The notes: generated by a model from the sequence alone, not told the origin. A stretch of DNA of 64,000 nt from Xenococcus sp. MO_188.B8 (GCA_030065615.1 JASJDR010000001.1:109515-173514), one strand, 5' to 3'; counted from the first letter of the stretch, positions 38,244-48,893 are shown. A program made the numbers and translations.

Positions 38244-41200
38244 ATGAGTAAAATTTCGGAAAACTTTAGTCAAATGTCGCCATTAAAACAAGCACTTTTG
38301 GCGCTAGACAAAATGAGTGCTAAAATCACTCGTTTAGAGAGAGCGCAAACCGAGCCCATTGCGATCGTGGGGATGGGTTGCCGCTTTCCTGGAGGAGCTA
38401 ATGATCCAGAATCTTTCTGGCAAATACTTCATAATGGAATCGATACCATTAAAGAAGTGCCATCTTCGCGTTGGGATCTCGATGCTTACTACGACCCCGA
38501 TCCCGAAACTTTAGGGAAGATGTACACGCGAGAAGGGGGATTTTTAGATGCTAAGGTAGACGAATTCGATGCGGAATTCTTCGGTCTGGCCCCCCGTGAA
38601 GCCGTGATTATGGACCCTCAGCAGAGATTATTACTGGAAGTTAGCTGGGAAGCCTTAGAAAATGCAGGTGTTGCAGTGGATCAGTTAGCTGGCAGTCAAA
38701 CAGGTGTGTTTGTGGGTATTAATACCGCTGACTACTCACAGCTCCAAATGAAGGTTAGAGATCCCAATAATCTTAATGCCTATTTCTTTACCGGCAACAC
38801 TGCTAGCGTTGCCGCTGGGCGCTTATCCTACCTTTTGGGTCTTCAAGGCCCCAGCATTGCCTTAGATACGGCTTGCTCGTCTTCTCTAGTTACGATTCAT
38901 CTTGCTTGTCAAAGCCTACGGACGGGCGAGTGCCGTATGGCTTTAGCAGGAGGCGTTAACCTCATGCTGTCTGAGGAGGGACCCATTATTCTTTCTCGAA
39001 TGCGAGCTTTAGCTGTTGATGGTCGCTGCAAAACTTTTGATGCTGCAGCTGACGGTTATGGAAGGGGAGAAGGATGTGCTTTTGTGGTACTAAAAAGGTT
39101 ATCGGATGCTATTGCTGATAATGACAATATTTTAGCTTTGATTCGGGGTTCTGCGATCAATCACGATGGTCGGAGCAGTGGATTAACAGTTCCTAATGGA
39201 ATAGCTCAGCAGAAAGTAATTCGTGCTGCTTTAGCAAACGCTAAGATAGAACCTAATCAGATAGATTATGTAGAAGTCCACGGTACGGGTACATCTTTGG
39301 GAGATCCCATTGAGGTGGAAGCTTTAGCCAAGATCCTAAGCGACGGACATTCTCAAGAACGACCTCTGATGCTTGGTTCGGTAAAAACCAATATCGGTCA
39401 TCTAGAAGCGGCTGCAGGGATAGCGAGTTTGGTCAAAGTCGTTTTAGCAATGCAACATCAAGAGATTCCGCCTCATTTACATTTTCAAACTCCCAATCCT
39501 GCTATTTCCTGGCCAGACTTGCCGCTGATGATTCCCACAGAAGCAACTTCCTGGCAAACAGAAGCAGAGCAACGACGCCTAGCTGGGATTAGTTCCTTCG
39601 GTATGAGTGGCACTAATGCCCATGTAGTGCTAGAAGAAGCTCCTGAAGTCAAGCTACCTCCCAAAGAAGTAGAGCGCCCAATACATTTGCTGACTCTATC
39701 GGCTAAGAGTGAAGGAGCATTAACAGAATTGACTGAGCGGGTTACAGAATATTTAAAGATCAATGAATCGGAATCCTTGAGCGATATTTGTTTTACAGCT
39801 AATAGCGGACGCTCTCACATGGAACATCGCTTGGCAATCGTAACCCAACAGCAGGCTCAGTCAATCGCACAACTGACTGCTTTGAGAGCGGGTCAAGAGG
39901 TAACAGGGGGATTCAGAGGTTTAGTGCCGCGGTCAAATAAACCTAAAGTGGCATTTTTATTTACAGGTCAAGGCTCCCAGTATCTGGACATGGGACGTCA
40001 GCTTTACGAAACTCAACCTACGTTTAGAAAAGCTTTGCAGCTTTGCGACAAGATTTTACGTCTCTATTTAGATGTTCCCCTCCTAGAAATTCTCTACCCA
40101 GATGAGGTAACTCGAGCAGCATCCAACTTAAAACTAGATCTAACTGCTTATACTCAGCCAACTTTGTTTGCACTAGAATATGCCTTGTTTCAATTATGGC
40201 GGTCTTGGGGTGTAGAGCCTAATGTAGTTATGGGTCATAGTGTGGGAGAGTATGTTGCTGCCTGTGTTGCTGGAGTATTTAATCTAGAAGACGGACTGAG
40301 ACTGATTGCTTATCGCGGTAAATTGATGCAAGCACTGCCATCTGAGGGAGAAATGGTGGCAGTATTTGCCGATGAGAAGCTAGTGAAGGTCGCAATAGAA
40401 TCCTCAGCAGGGCTAATTTCGATTGCGGCAATCAACGGGCCCAAGAATATCGTTATTTCCGGTGAGCGCGGGGCAATGCGAGCAGTGCTGAAAAAACTGG
40501 AAGCTTTAAAGGTAGATTTCCGTCACTTAAAAGTTTCTCACGCTTTTCATTCTCACCTGATGGAGCCAATGCTAGATTCCTTCGAGCAAATAGCTAGATC
40601 GGTAGAGTATGCCCCACCTCAGATTAGGCTGATTTCTAACCTAACCGGAAAATCGATTGAAGGCAGAGAGATTGCCCAAGCTGAATACTGGTGCCGCCAT
40701 ATCCGAGAATCAGTAAGATTTTCAGCTGGCATGCAGGCAGTTCATGACTGTAACTGCGAGGTGTTTATCGAGATTGGACCCCACCCAGTTTTGACTGGAA
40801 TGGGACGACAATGTTTGCCAGAAGAGGCAGGAGTTTGGCTGCCTTCGCTACGCCGAGGTCATGACGACTGGCAGCAAATACTCCAAAGTTTAGCAGAGCT
40901 CTATGTTCGTGGGGTTCGGGTGGACTGGCGCGGATTTGACCGAGATTATCCGCGCCGCCGTCTACCTCTACCAACTTACCCTTTCCAACGTCAACGATAT
41001 TGGCTCGAATCACTTGCCCAATTATCTCAAACAAGTCAACCTCATGAGGCGTTCAATGATTGGTTTTACGAAGTTGAATGGCAATCCAAATCTCGCGAAA
41101 ATAATCAATCCCATACCGCAGCAATTCCGGCAACTGTTCCCGGTCGTTGGCTAATTTTTGCCGATCAAAATAACAGGATTGGTACGACGCTAGCAAATCT

Positions 41201-43025
41201 TTTGGAGGAACGGGGGGAAAGCTATGCTTTGATTTTTCCTGGTGAAGCTTATCAAGCTACTGACGGAATACATTGGCAGCTCGATCCCGCTAAACCTGAA
41301 GATTTTCAGCGGTTCTTGACCGAAATTGCCGCCATCGATGAACGACCTTGTCGGGGAATAGTTCATCTCTGGGGTATCGATGTTGCGCCCCTAGAAAATT
41401 TTGTTGACTCCTGGGCCAACGACCAACTTCTGAGCTGTGGAAGCGTGCTCCATCTCGTTCAAGCAATGAGCGCAGTCAAGCTAGCTTCTTTACCTCGACT
41501 TTGGTTAGTTACCCAAAATGCCCAACCGATATCTCAAACTGCATCTCTGGCAGTTACCCAAGCTCCTTTGTTGGGTTTAAGCCGAGTAGTGGCCATCGAA
41601 CATCCAGAACTTTGGGGAGGACAGATTGATTTAGCTGCTGACGATGTTACCCAAGCAGCAACTTGCTGTTTAGAAGAAATCTGGCAACCAGATACGGAAA
41701 CTGAAGTTGCCTTCCGTCAAGGGCAGCGATATGTACCGCGGCTCAAACGACAACAAGTTGCGACCCGAGCGACTGACAATCTTCAGCTAAAATCTGATGG
41801 GACTTACTTAGTTACGGGGGGTCTCGGTGGTTTAGGATTGAAGTTAACTAAATGGCTAGTGGATCAAGGAGCGCGACACTTAGTATTAATTGGACGGAGG
41901 GGAGCTTCTCCTACTGCCCGGGAAGAGATCGAGCGACTGCAAGCAGCAGGGGCTGAGATCAGCATCATCAAGGCGGATATTACTCAGCACCCTCAGGTAC
42001 AAAATGTTCTAGCTGAAATTGCCGAATCTTTGCCGCCATTGCGAGGAATTGTTCACTTAGCTGGAGTCCTCGATGATGGTGTGCTGCTCAGACAAAATTG
42101 GGAACGTTTTGTGAAAGTTATGGCTCCGAAGATAGCAGGAGCCTGGAATCTTCATCTTCTCACTCAAGGTTTATCCCTAGACTTTTTTGTCTCCTTCTCC
42201 TCAATTGCTTCACTACTGGGTTCCCCCGGTCAGGGCAATTATTCAGCTGCCAATGCCTTTTTAGATTCTCTGGCTCACTATCGCCAAGGTCAAGAGCTTC
42301 CAGCTTCGAGTATCAACTGGAGTCCCTGGGGCGAAACGGGTATGGCAGCAGAATTAGGCAGTCTTGGCGAACAGCGATGGGCAGCCGCGGGGGTAAGTGC
42401 GATCGCTCTCTCCGAAGGAATGGAAGTATTTGAACGACTTCTCACTGGCTCAGCAGCCCAAACGGGTGTCCTACCAGTTAATTGGCCGAGATTTTTTCAG
42501 CATTTTGCTACCGAAGTAGAACCAACCTTTTTGTCCCAAATCGCCAGTGAAACCTATTCCCAGGCGGGAAACGAGCCAAATTGGAAATCGCAAAAGTCCC
42601 AACTGTTACAGAAGTTAACAGCAGCTTCTGCTAAGCAGCGTCCGGCAATTCTCACGGCTCACATTCAACAGGATGTGGCTACTGTTTTAGGCCGCGAGCG
42701 ATCGCAGATTATCGATCCGCAGTTGGGATTTTTTGACCTAGGGATGGATTCGTTAATGAGCTTAGAGCTGAAAAATCGCCTTCAAGGCAGTTTGGGTCAA
42801 ACTTTACCCTCAACTTTGCTCTTTGAATATCCCACGATTAAAGCTTTAGTAGAATATCTGATCGCTGAAGTACTTTCCTTAGAATCTGCTTCCCCATCCG
42901 ATATAGAGTCTCAGAGCGCAACTGACGATCGAGTTGAGGTTTTAACAACAATCGAAGGACTTTCGAATCACGAATTAGAAGCTTTGATCAATGAAGAATT
43001 GGCAGTATTAGCAAATGGAAACTAA
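38244..43025 (+). CDS. Type I PKS, KS-AT-KR-ACP
   Basis: 1593 residues from ATG 38244 (an upstream TTG at 38238 is less likely). N-terminal docking helix (SPLKQALLALDKMSAKITRL), KS with DTACSSS (Cys211), AT with GHSVGEY (Ser666) and HAFH for malonyl-CoA, KR with TGGLGGLG, the LDD motif (B-type) and Tyr1333 in NYSAANA, ACP LGMDSL (Ser1503). Adds a C2 unit and reduces it to a beta-hydroxyl. The C-terminal tail (LSNHELEALINEELAVL) is a typical docking end for the next PKS. Spacing to the preceding PKS is 13 bp. The following 349 bp contain an insertion-sequence remnant that separates it from the next PKS, although all three face the same way. Confidence 0.95.
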   Translation: MSKISENFSQMSPLKQALLALDKMSAKITRLERAQTEPIAIVGMGCRFPGGANDPESFWQILHNGIDTIKEVPSSRWDLDAYYDPDPETLGKMYTREGGFLDAKVDEFDAEFFGLAPREAVIMDPQQRLLLEVSWEALENAGVAVDQLAGSQTGVFVGINTADYSQLQMKVRDPNNLNAYFFTGNTASVAAGRLSYLLGLQGPSIALDTACSSSLVTIHLACQSLRTGECRMALAGGVNLMLSEEGPIILSRMRALAVDGRCKTFDAAADGYGRGEGCAFVVLKRLSDAIADNDNILALIRGSAINHDGRSSGLTVPNGIAQQKVIRAALANAKIEPNQIDYVEVHGTGTSLGDPIEVEALAKILSDGHSQERPLMLGSVKTNIGHLEAAAGIASLVKVVLAMQHQEIPPHLHFQTPNPAISWPDLPLMIPTEATSWQTEAEQRRLAGISSFGMSGTNAHVVLEEAPEVKLPPKEVERPIHLLTLSAKSEGALTELTERVTEYLKINESESLSDICFTANSGRSHMEHRLAIVTQQQAQSIAQLTALRAGQEVTGGFRGLVPRSNKPKVAFLFTGQGSQYLDMGRQLYETQPTFRKALQLCDKILRLYLDVPLLEILYPDEVTRAASNLKLDLTAYTQPTLFALEYALFQLWRSWGVEPNVVMGHSVGEYVAACVAGVFNLEDGLRLIAYRGKLMQALPSEGEMVAVFADEKLVKVAIESSAGLISIAAINGPKNIVISGERGAMRAVLKKLEALKVDFRHLKVSHAFHSHLMEPMLDSFEQIARSVEYAPPQIRLISNLTGKSIEGREIAQAEYWCRHIRESVRFSAGMQAVHDCNCEVFIEIGPHPVLTGMGRQCLPEEAGVWLPSLRRGHDDWQQILQSLAELYVRGVRVDWRGFDRDYPRRRLPLPTYPFQRQRYWLESLAQLSQTSQPHEAFNDWFYEVEWQSKSRENNQSHTAAIPATVPGRWLIFADQNNRIGTTLANLLEERGESYALIFPGEAYQATDGIHWQLDPAKPEDFQRFLTEIAAIDERPCRGIVHLWGIDVAPLENFVDSWANDQLLSCGSVLHLVQAMSAVKLASLPRLWLVTQNAQPISQTASLAVTQAPLLGLSRVVAIEHPELWGGQIDLAADDVTQAATCCLEEIWQPDTETEVAFRQGQRYVPRLKRQQVATRATDNLQLKSDGTYLVTGGLGGLGLKLTKWLVDQGARHLVLIGRRGASPTAREEIERLQAAGAEISIIKADITQHPQVQNVLAEIAESLPPLRGIVHLAGVLDDGVLLRQNWERFVKVMAPKIAGAWNLHLLTQGLSLDFFVSFSSIASLLGSPGQGNYSAANAFLDSLAHYRQGQELPASSINWSPWGETGMAAELGSLGEQRWAAAGVSAIALSEGMEVFERLLTGSAAQTGVLPVNWPRFFQHFATEVEPTFLSQIASETYSQAGNEPNWKSQKSQLLQKLTAASAKQRPAILTAHIQQDVATVLGRERSQIIDPQLGFFDLGMDSLMSLELKNRLQGSLGQTLPSTLLFEYPTIKALVEYLIAEVLSLESASPSDIESQSATDDRVEVLTTIEGLSNHELEALINEELAVLANGN

Positions 43026-43374
43026 GTTGACATCCTCCCTTCGGCATGTACTGTCGGGATTCTGTTTCATCCGCACGTATCTAGACACAAGTTAAACCTA
43101 TGCCCCTGACATTGTTACCTCCACAGATTTTCACTGTATTTCAACAGCCCGATTCCGCAAGCCCTGCGGTACGGTTACTGTCCGAACAAAATACTTATTT
43201 GATTGGCGTCCGACCGGGTTGTACAAATCCATTGCCCTGTCAGCGTCGTCTGGGGGGGGTCAACGAACAAAAGCATTATAAAAACATTAATACTACATTA
43301 TAGCTACAAAACTCAATTGGAGGTCGGCGTTTCCTCCTGTCGGCATAGCCGAGGGTCTCCACGCCGAAGATTAG
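43026..43374. mobile_element. Probable IS200/IS605-type remnant between two PKS genes
   Basis: Begins one base after the PKS stop with TTGACATCCTCCC, the end sequence commonly seen beside IS605-type tnpB genes, followed by a GGGATTC-like block. Near 43320-43365, GGAGGTCGGCGTTTCCTCC and GTCGGCATAGCCGAG form nested hairpins. Short frames across it do not resemble an intact TnpB or Y1 transposase. The element may carry the end of a decayed copy or a hairpin-type miniature derivative. Confidence 0.45.
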
Positions 43375-46300
43375 ATGAGCAGCATTTCTAAAAAACTAGA
43401 CCAACTCTCCCCCTTACAGCGTGCCGTTTATGCGTTGAAAGAAACGCGCGGCAAACTAGAGCGACTAGAACAAAGGCAAACAGAGCCCATTGCGATCATT
43501 GGTGTGGGTTGCCGTTTTCCCGGGGGCGCCAATAATCCAGAATCTTTCTGGCAAATACTGCACCATGGCATCGATACCATTAGGGAAGTGCCTGGTTCTC
43601 GATGGGATGTCGATGCTTACTACGACCCCGATCCGGCAACTAGCGGTAAGATGTATACGCGTCAGGGAGGATTTTTAGGGGTTAATGTCGACGAATTTGA
43701 TGCCGAATTTTTTGGTCTAAACCCGCGGGAAACCATCAGTATGGATCCCCAACAACGATTATTACTAGAAGTTACTTGGGAAGCTCTGGAAAATGCCGCC
43801 CTAGCACCCCATAAACTAGTAGGTAGCTCAACGGGAATATTTGTGGGGATGTCAGCCAACGATTATGCTCAGCGCACGATGTTTGACGTTCCCAGTGCTA
43901 TTGATGTTTACACTGCTACTGGTAATGCCTTGAACGCTGCTGCTGGTCGTTTATCCTACATTTTGGGGCTGCAAGGTCCTAGTATGGCCATCGATACCGC
44001 CTGCTCATCTTCTTTAGTAGCAGTTCATCTTGCTTGTCAAAGCCTCCGAGCTCAAGATTGTCAACTTGCGATCGCTGGTGGAGTGAATCTGATGCTCTCT
44101 CCTCAAGTTACCATTGCCATGTCCAAGTTACACGCCCTAGCTGCCGATGGTCGCTGCAAAACTTTTGATGCTGCTGCTGATGGTTATGGAAGAGGAGAGG
44201 GTTGCGGCATGATTGTGCTGAAATCTCTCAGTAAAGCGATCGCCGATGGCGATCCGATCTGGGCGGTAATTCGCGGCTCCGCTGTCAATCAAGATGGGCG
44301 CAGCAGTGGACTGACCGTTCCCAATGGATTAGCTCAACAGCAGGTAATCCGTGATGCCCTAGCTAACGCTAAAGTAGAACCAGGGCAAATTAGCTATGTG
44401 GAAGCTCACGGTACGGGCACGCCATTGGGAGATCCGGTGGAGCTCAAAAATTTGGATGCCGTCCTCGGCAAAGGACGTTCCCCAGAGCAAGCTCTCATGG
44501 TTGGTTCGGTAAAAACTAACATTGGTCACCTCGAGGCAGCAGCGGGCATTGCGGGCTTGATTAAAGTCGTACTAGCAATACAGCACCAAGAAATTCCCCC
44601 TCACTTACATTTAACAGAACTCAATCCTCACATTGTCGCGCAACAAAACTCGGTAGTAATTCCTACTGAGCCAGTTTCCTGGCAGCAAAACCCCGAATCT
44701 CAGCGCATAGCAGGTATCAGTTCTTTTGCCTTTACTGGCACCAATGCCCATGTGGTAGTGGAAGAAGCTCCAGTGTCAGAGTTAGCACCCACCACCAACG
44801 AACGCCCTCTGCACCTGCTTACCCTATCGGCTAAGAATGAAACCGCTCTCCAAACTATAGCGACTGAGATGAATCGTTATTTAGTAAGACACCAAGCAAC
44901 CTCCTTAGCAGATCTTTGCTTTACTGCCAACACTGGGCGATCGCATTTTAACTATCGTGCAGCGGTGGTGGCAGATTCTCTGGCGGAAATAGAGCAAAAA
45001 TTAGCTGTGATCGCAGTCCAAGAGGAGCCAAAACTAATACCTATAAACCAGCCGAAGATCGCGTTTCTGTTTACGGGGCAAGGTTCTCAATATGTAGGAA
45101 TGGGGCGCCAACTTTACGAGACTCAACCCACTTTTCGCCAAGCCTTAGATGATTGCGATGCCATTTTACGTTCCTATTTAGATCAGCCGTTACTTGAAGT
45201 TTTATATCCAGATAGCCCCTCATTTAATAATGAATCATGTGAATTGAATGAGACCGCTTATACCCAGCCAGCTTTATTTGCCCTCGAATATGCCCTGGCT
45301 AAGTTATGGCAGTCATGGGGCATCGAACCAGACGCTGTCATGGGGCACAGTGTGGGCGAGTATGTAGCTGCCTGCATAGCTGGGATCTTCAGCTTAGAAG
45401 ATGGACTGAAACTGATTGCCAACAGAGGAAAATTGATGCAGGCTTTGCCCCCCAACGGTCAAATGGCAGCAGTATTTACCGATGAAGCGACCATCGTCCA
45501 GGCTCTTGAACCCTATAAAACTCAGGTAGCGATCGCAGCAATTAATAGTCCACAAAACACGGTAATTTCTGGGGAACGTGATGCCGTCGAAGCTTTACTC
45601 CAGCAACTAGAGAAGCGGGGAATTGAGTTCCGTCGTTTGCGAGTCTCTCATCCTTTCCATTCCCCCTTAATGGAACCAATTTTAACAGAATTTGCCAACC
45701 TAGCCTCCGAAGTAGTATATTCCTCACCCCAACTGGAGCTAATTTCCAATCTCACAGGACTCGTAGCGGAAGAAGGGGTTACCGCTGCCCACTGGTGTGA
45801 CCACATTAAAAATCCAGTTAGATTTGCTGCTGGGATGAAAACACTACGCGATCGAGGCTATCAGATATTTGTCGAGATCGGTCCCCATCCAGTCCTCAGC
45901 GGCATGGGACGGCAATGTTTGTCAGCAGAAGCAGCAGTTTGGCTACCTTCCTTAAGAAGAGGACAGTCCGATTGGCAACAACTGCTTCCGAGTTTGAAGT
46001 ACTTGTACGAACAAGGGATCGAGGTCAATTGGAACGGATTTGATCGAGACTATCAGCGACATCGAATCTCCCTCCCAACTTATCCCTTCCAACGCCAACG
46101 ATATTGGCTCGAACCAGTTGAGCGTCAGCCCTTAAGAGCGGTTGCGTCTTCTTCCCAGATCGACCATCCTTTTTTGGGTCAGCGACTGCACTCTCCTTTA
46201 CAACAAATTCAATTTGAGTCACAGTTTAGTCTCGATTTACTACCTCTGGTACCGGATCATCGGCTGGGCGGGATCCCCTTCTTGAATGCTGTCATCTATT

Positions 46301-47502
46301 TAGAGATGGCCTTAGCTGGCGCTAGGGAAGGATTTGGCAAGGCAGTTCACCTGATAGAAGATGTCTTTATTTCCCAGCCCCTTACCCTATCTGAGAAGGA
46401 AAATCGACCTGTTCAGTTAATATTAGAACCATTAGGCTCTGACAAGGCTTCCTTTAAGATTTTTAGCCTGACGAATAGTGAGACAGATGAATCCACAAAC
46501 TGGACCCTGCACGCCTCTGGAAAACTCGGCTTGGGAGAACTAGAAGTTAACCACTCGATTCAAAAACCTGCTTACTTTGACAATCCCCAGGATGAATACC
46601 CCCAAGAATTATCCCGTTCCCAATTTTACCAGCTCATAGAAGAATTTGGAGGATACTTAGGTCCTAGCTGCCAATGGGTAGAGCGGATGTGGGTAAAAGA
46701 TGAAAAAGCGTTTGGTAAAATCGGCGCTCCTCAGATAGCCAGTGAGAACGATGAGAGCTATCAAATTCCCCTCGGTGTTATTGACGCTGGTACTCAATTA
46801 TTAATTGGCATCTTACTCAACTTAATTAAAGAGCCTATTGTGATGATAGGTATTGAAAGCTTCCGATTTTATGGTTCTTCTCCCAAGCAACTATGGAGCG
46901 ATGCTTCGGTACAACTATACGAAAATAACCAAACCATTACTGCTAATATTCGGATCTACGATGAAACTGGACAACTGATCGCAGAATTTGTCAATGCACA
47001 ATTAAGGCGTATTAGTCGCGAGATCTTAATGAGCGCTCGCTCCGGTAGTGAAACCAAGACTCGCTCCACTGGAGTTCACCCCAGAGCAAAAGGCAGCCTG
47101 TCAAAAGAGCAACTCTTAGCTGCTGAGCCTCAAAAGCGTCAATCTCTGCTAGAGAGCTATCTTCTCGAAGAACTGGCAGGAGCACTACAGCTTCCTGTAT
47201 CTAAACTGAATTCACAACAGTCTCTGACATCTCTAGTTGATTCTCTCATTACTTTTGAGCTGAAAACGCAAATTGAGGCCGATCTCGGGGTTGTCGTTCC
47301 CACTACACAGTTCTTTGAGGATACAAATATCGCACAGCTAGCAGCTGTTGTGTTAGAGCAACTTAGTTCAGAGTTTTCTGAGGGATCTTTACAATCTACA
47401 AGCATCGATAGCAAAACATTAGCCCAGGCTTTGGCAAAGCAAAATGGACACTCGGAAACCAAAATCCAGACCATGCTCACTATCAAAAACAAACGCTTAT
47501 AA
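43375..47502 (+). CDS. Type I PKS, KS-AT-DH-ACP with atypical DH and ACP motifs
   Basis: 1375 residues. N-terminal docking helix (SPLQRAVYALKETRGKLERL), KS with DTACSSS (Cys210), AT with GHSVGEY (Ser659) and HPFH where the other ATs have HAFH; malonyl is still the best guess. A hotdog DH domain spans about 930-1220: DHRLGGIPFLNAV holds the catalytic His962, but the Pro of HxxxGxxxxP is displaced, and DAGTQ (Asp1137) supplies the second motif. There is no KR, so this DH cannot use its own module's product unless another KR acts first. ACP motif is LVDSL (Ser1290) without the usual Gly. A Ser-rich tail follows. No thioesterase. The weak start context (GAAGATTAG before ATG) follows the insertion-sequence remnant. 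Confidence 0.92.
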   Translation: MSSISKKLDQLSPLQRAVYALKETRGKLERLEQRQTEPIAIIGVGCRFPGGANNPESFWQILHHGIDTIREVPGSRWDVDAYYDPDPATSGKMYTRQGGFLGVNVDEFDAEFFGLNPRETISMDPQQRLLLEVTWEALENAALAPHKLVGSSTGIFVGMSANDYAQRTMFDVPSAIDVYTATGNALNAAAGRLSYILGLQGPSMAIDTACSSSLVAVHLACQSLRAQDCQLAIAGGVNLMLSPQVTIAMSKLHALAADGRCKTFDAAADGYGRGEGCGMIVLKSLSKAIADGDPIWAVIRGSAVNQDGRSSGLTVPNGLAQQQVIRDALANAKVEPGQISYVEAHGTGTPLGDPVELKNLDAVLGKGRSPEQALMVGSVKTNIGHLEAAAGIAGLIKVVLAIQHQEIPPHLHLTELNPHIVAQQNSVVIPTEPVSWQQNPESQRIAGISSFAFTGTNAHVVVEEAPVSELAPTTNERPLHLLTLSAKNETALQTIATEMNRYLVRHQATSLADLCFTANTGRSHFNYRAAVVADSLAEIEQKLAVIAVQEEPKLIPINQPKIAFLFTGQGSQYVGMGRQLYETQPTFRQALDDCDAILRSYLDQPLLEVLYPDSPSFNNESCELNETAYTQPALFALEYALAKLWQSWGIEPDAVMGHSVGEYVAACIAGIFSLEDGLKLIANRGKLMQALPPNGQMAAVFTDEATIVQALEPYKTQVAIAAINSPQNTVISGERDAVEALLQQLEKRGIEFRRLRVSHPFHSPLMEPILTEFANLASEVVYSSPQLELISNLTGLVAEEGVTAAHWCDHIKNPVRFAAGMKTLRDRGYQIFVEIGPHPVLSGMGRQCLSAEAAVWLPSLRRGQSDWQQLLPSLKYLYEQGIEVNWNGFDRDYQRHRISLPTYPFQRQRYWLEPVERQPLRAVASSSQIDHPFLGQRLHSPLQQIQFESQFSLDLLPLVPDHRLGGIPFLNAVIYLEMALAGAREGFGKAVHLIEDVFISQPLTLSEKENRPVQLILEPLGSDKASFKIFSLTNSETDESTNWTLHASGKLGLGELEVNHSIQKPAYFDNPQDEYPQELSRSQFYQLIEEFGGYLGPSCQWVERMWVKDEKAFGKIGAPQIASENDESYQIPLGVIDAGTQLLIGILLNLIKEPIVMIGIESFRFYGSSPKQLWSDASVQLYENNQTITANIRIYDETGQLIAEFVNAQLRRISREILMSARSGSETKTRSTGVHPRAKGSLSKEQLLAAEPQKRQSLLESYLLEELAGALQLPVSKLNSQQSLTSLVDSLITFELKTQIEADLGVVVPTTQFFEDTNIAQLAAVVLEQLSSEFSEGSLQSTSIDSKTLAQALAKQNGHSETKIQTMLTIKNKRL

Positions 47503-47515
47503 AAGGAGAATTAAG

Positions 47516-48850
47516 ATGGCTCATTTTGGAATTCTCTGTTTTCCAGAGCTTGGTCACCTCAACCCGATGATCGCATTGGGGCGTGAACTTCAAAGGCACG
47601 GTCATAATGTCACTTTTTTTCAGATTCCTGATGGGCAGCAAAAGGTACTTTCAGCTGAAATGAACTGTCAATTGATTGGGCAGTCTGAATTTCCCTTAGG
47701 TTGGACTTGCCAAAGAAAGGCCGAGTGGAGAAACCTAATGGGGATCTCAGGGATAAGCTACGCCATCAAATCTTATCTACAACCATTAGCTGCCATAACC
47801 CTGCGTGAAGGACCATCCGCCATCACAGCAGCAAGTGTAGATGTTCTTTTAGTGGACCAGATAATTTCTGAAGGAGGGACAATTGCAGAATTCCTGGGTA
47901 TCCCCTTTATTAGTGTGAGCGTTACTTTACTCTTGAATGTAGAAGCTAGCGTCCCTCCTTACATTATGCCCTGGAGCTACAATACATCAAGGTGGGCATA
48001 CTGGCGTAACCAGGTGAGCCACTACCTAATGCACCATTACTTCACACAACCGATCCTAAAATTGGTCAATGAGTATCGTCGTCAGTGGCAGTTGCGCCCT
48101 TATTCTCAACTCAATGACCCCTACTCCAAGCTCGCCCAGGTAAGCCAACAGCCTGCTGAATTTGAATTCCCGCGCCGGACTTTGCCGCCATACTTCCATT
48201 TCACGGGACCGTTTATTGACTCAGTCACCAGGAAACCTATCTCTTTTCCGTTTGAAAAGTTGACCAAGCAGCCATTAATTTATGCTTCTCTGGGAACGGT
48301 ACTTAATGGTGAAATGAAAATTTTCCAAACCATTGCTAAAGCCTGTTACGGATTGGATGTCCAACTAGTTATTGCCCTGGGAAGATCTGAGGGTCTGGAC
48401 TCTTTACCTGAATTTACTGGTTCACCGCTCGTAGTAGCTTATGCGCCTCAACTAGAACTGCTCCGACGAGCAACTATAGTGATTACTAATGGAGGCCTGA
48501 ATACGGTTTTGGAGTCTTTGAGTAACGGAGTCCCACTGGTAGCAATTCCCAGTAGCAATGACCATCCTGCTGTCGCAGCACGAATTGCTTGGACTGGAGT
48601 TGGAGAAGTTATACCGTTGGCCCGATTAACCACTCCTAGACTGAGGGCAACAATCCAGCAGGTACTAACTAATGACAGTTACCGCAAGAATGCCTCCAGG
48701 TTACAAGCAGCAATTCGTCGAGGTGGCGGAGTAAGAAGGGCTGCGGAAATTATTGAACAGACGATCTCCCCAAAAAAGTCAGAGATTAACGCGGAAACAC
48801 TGACCCCTAAGGGATTGGTAAAACCGCCCATACGCGGGCCAACTACCTAG
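47516..48850 (+). CDS. GT1-family glycosyltransferase (UGT/MGT type)
   Basis: 444 residues. Transfers a sugar from a nucleotide donor to a lipid or polyketide acceptor. N-terminal acceptor half starts FGILCFPELGHLNPMIALG, typical of GT-B macrolide-type enzymes; the C-terminal donor half contains YASLGTVLNGE, APQLELLRRATIVITNGGLN, TVLESLSNGVPLVAIP and NDHPAVAARI, matching the nucleotide-sugar-binding signature. The ATG at 47516 has an excellent AAAAGGAG site 8 bases upstream, so the frame's longer upstream extension into the PKS gene was rejected. It is 13 bp downstream of the last PKS. Together with the FAAL and CylC-like genes it suggests a glycosylated, possibly chlorinated lipid-polyketide product. 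Sugar identity is unknown. Confidence 0.88.
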   Translation: MAHFGILCFPELGHLNPMIALGRELQRHGHNVTFFQIPDGQQKVLSAEMNCQLIGQSEFPLGWTCQRKAEWRNLMGISGISYAIKSYLQPLAAITLREGPSAITAASVDVLLVDQIISEGGTIAEFLGIPFISVSVTLLLNVEASVPPYIMPWSYNTSRWAYWRNQVSHYLMHHYFTQPILKLVNEYRRQWQLRPYSQLNDPYSKLAQVSQQPAEFEFPRRTLPPYFHFTGPFIDSVTRKPISFPFEKLTKQPLIYASLGTVLNGEMKIFQTIAKACYGLDVQLVIALGRSEGLDSLPEFTGSPLVVAYAPQLELLRRATIVITNGGLNTVLESLSNGVPLVAIPSSNDHPAVAARIAWTGVGEVIPLARLTTPRLRATIQQVLTNDSYRKNASRLQAAIRRGGGVRRAAEIIEQTISPKKSEINAETLTPKGLVKPPIRGPTT

Positions 48851-48893
48851 CATTTCTAGGTTAGATAAATGATTAGAGTATAGAGATATAAGT

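Noticed and set aside
43100..43391. Short frames between the second and third PKS genes
   Set aside because: They fall in the insertion-sequence remnant and resemble no protein I know.
47444..47515. Longer N-terminus for the glycosyltransferase overlapping the PKS gene
   Set aside because: The ATG at 47516 has a strong AAAAGGAG site and starts exactly where GT-B homologs start.
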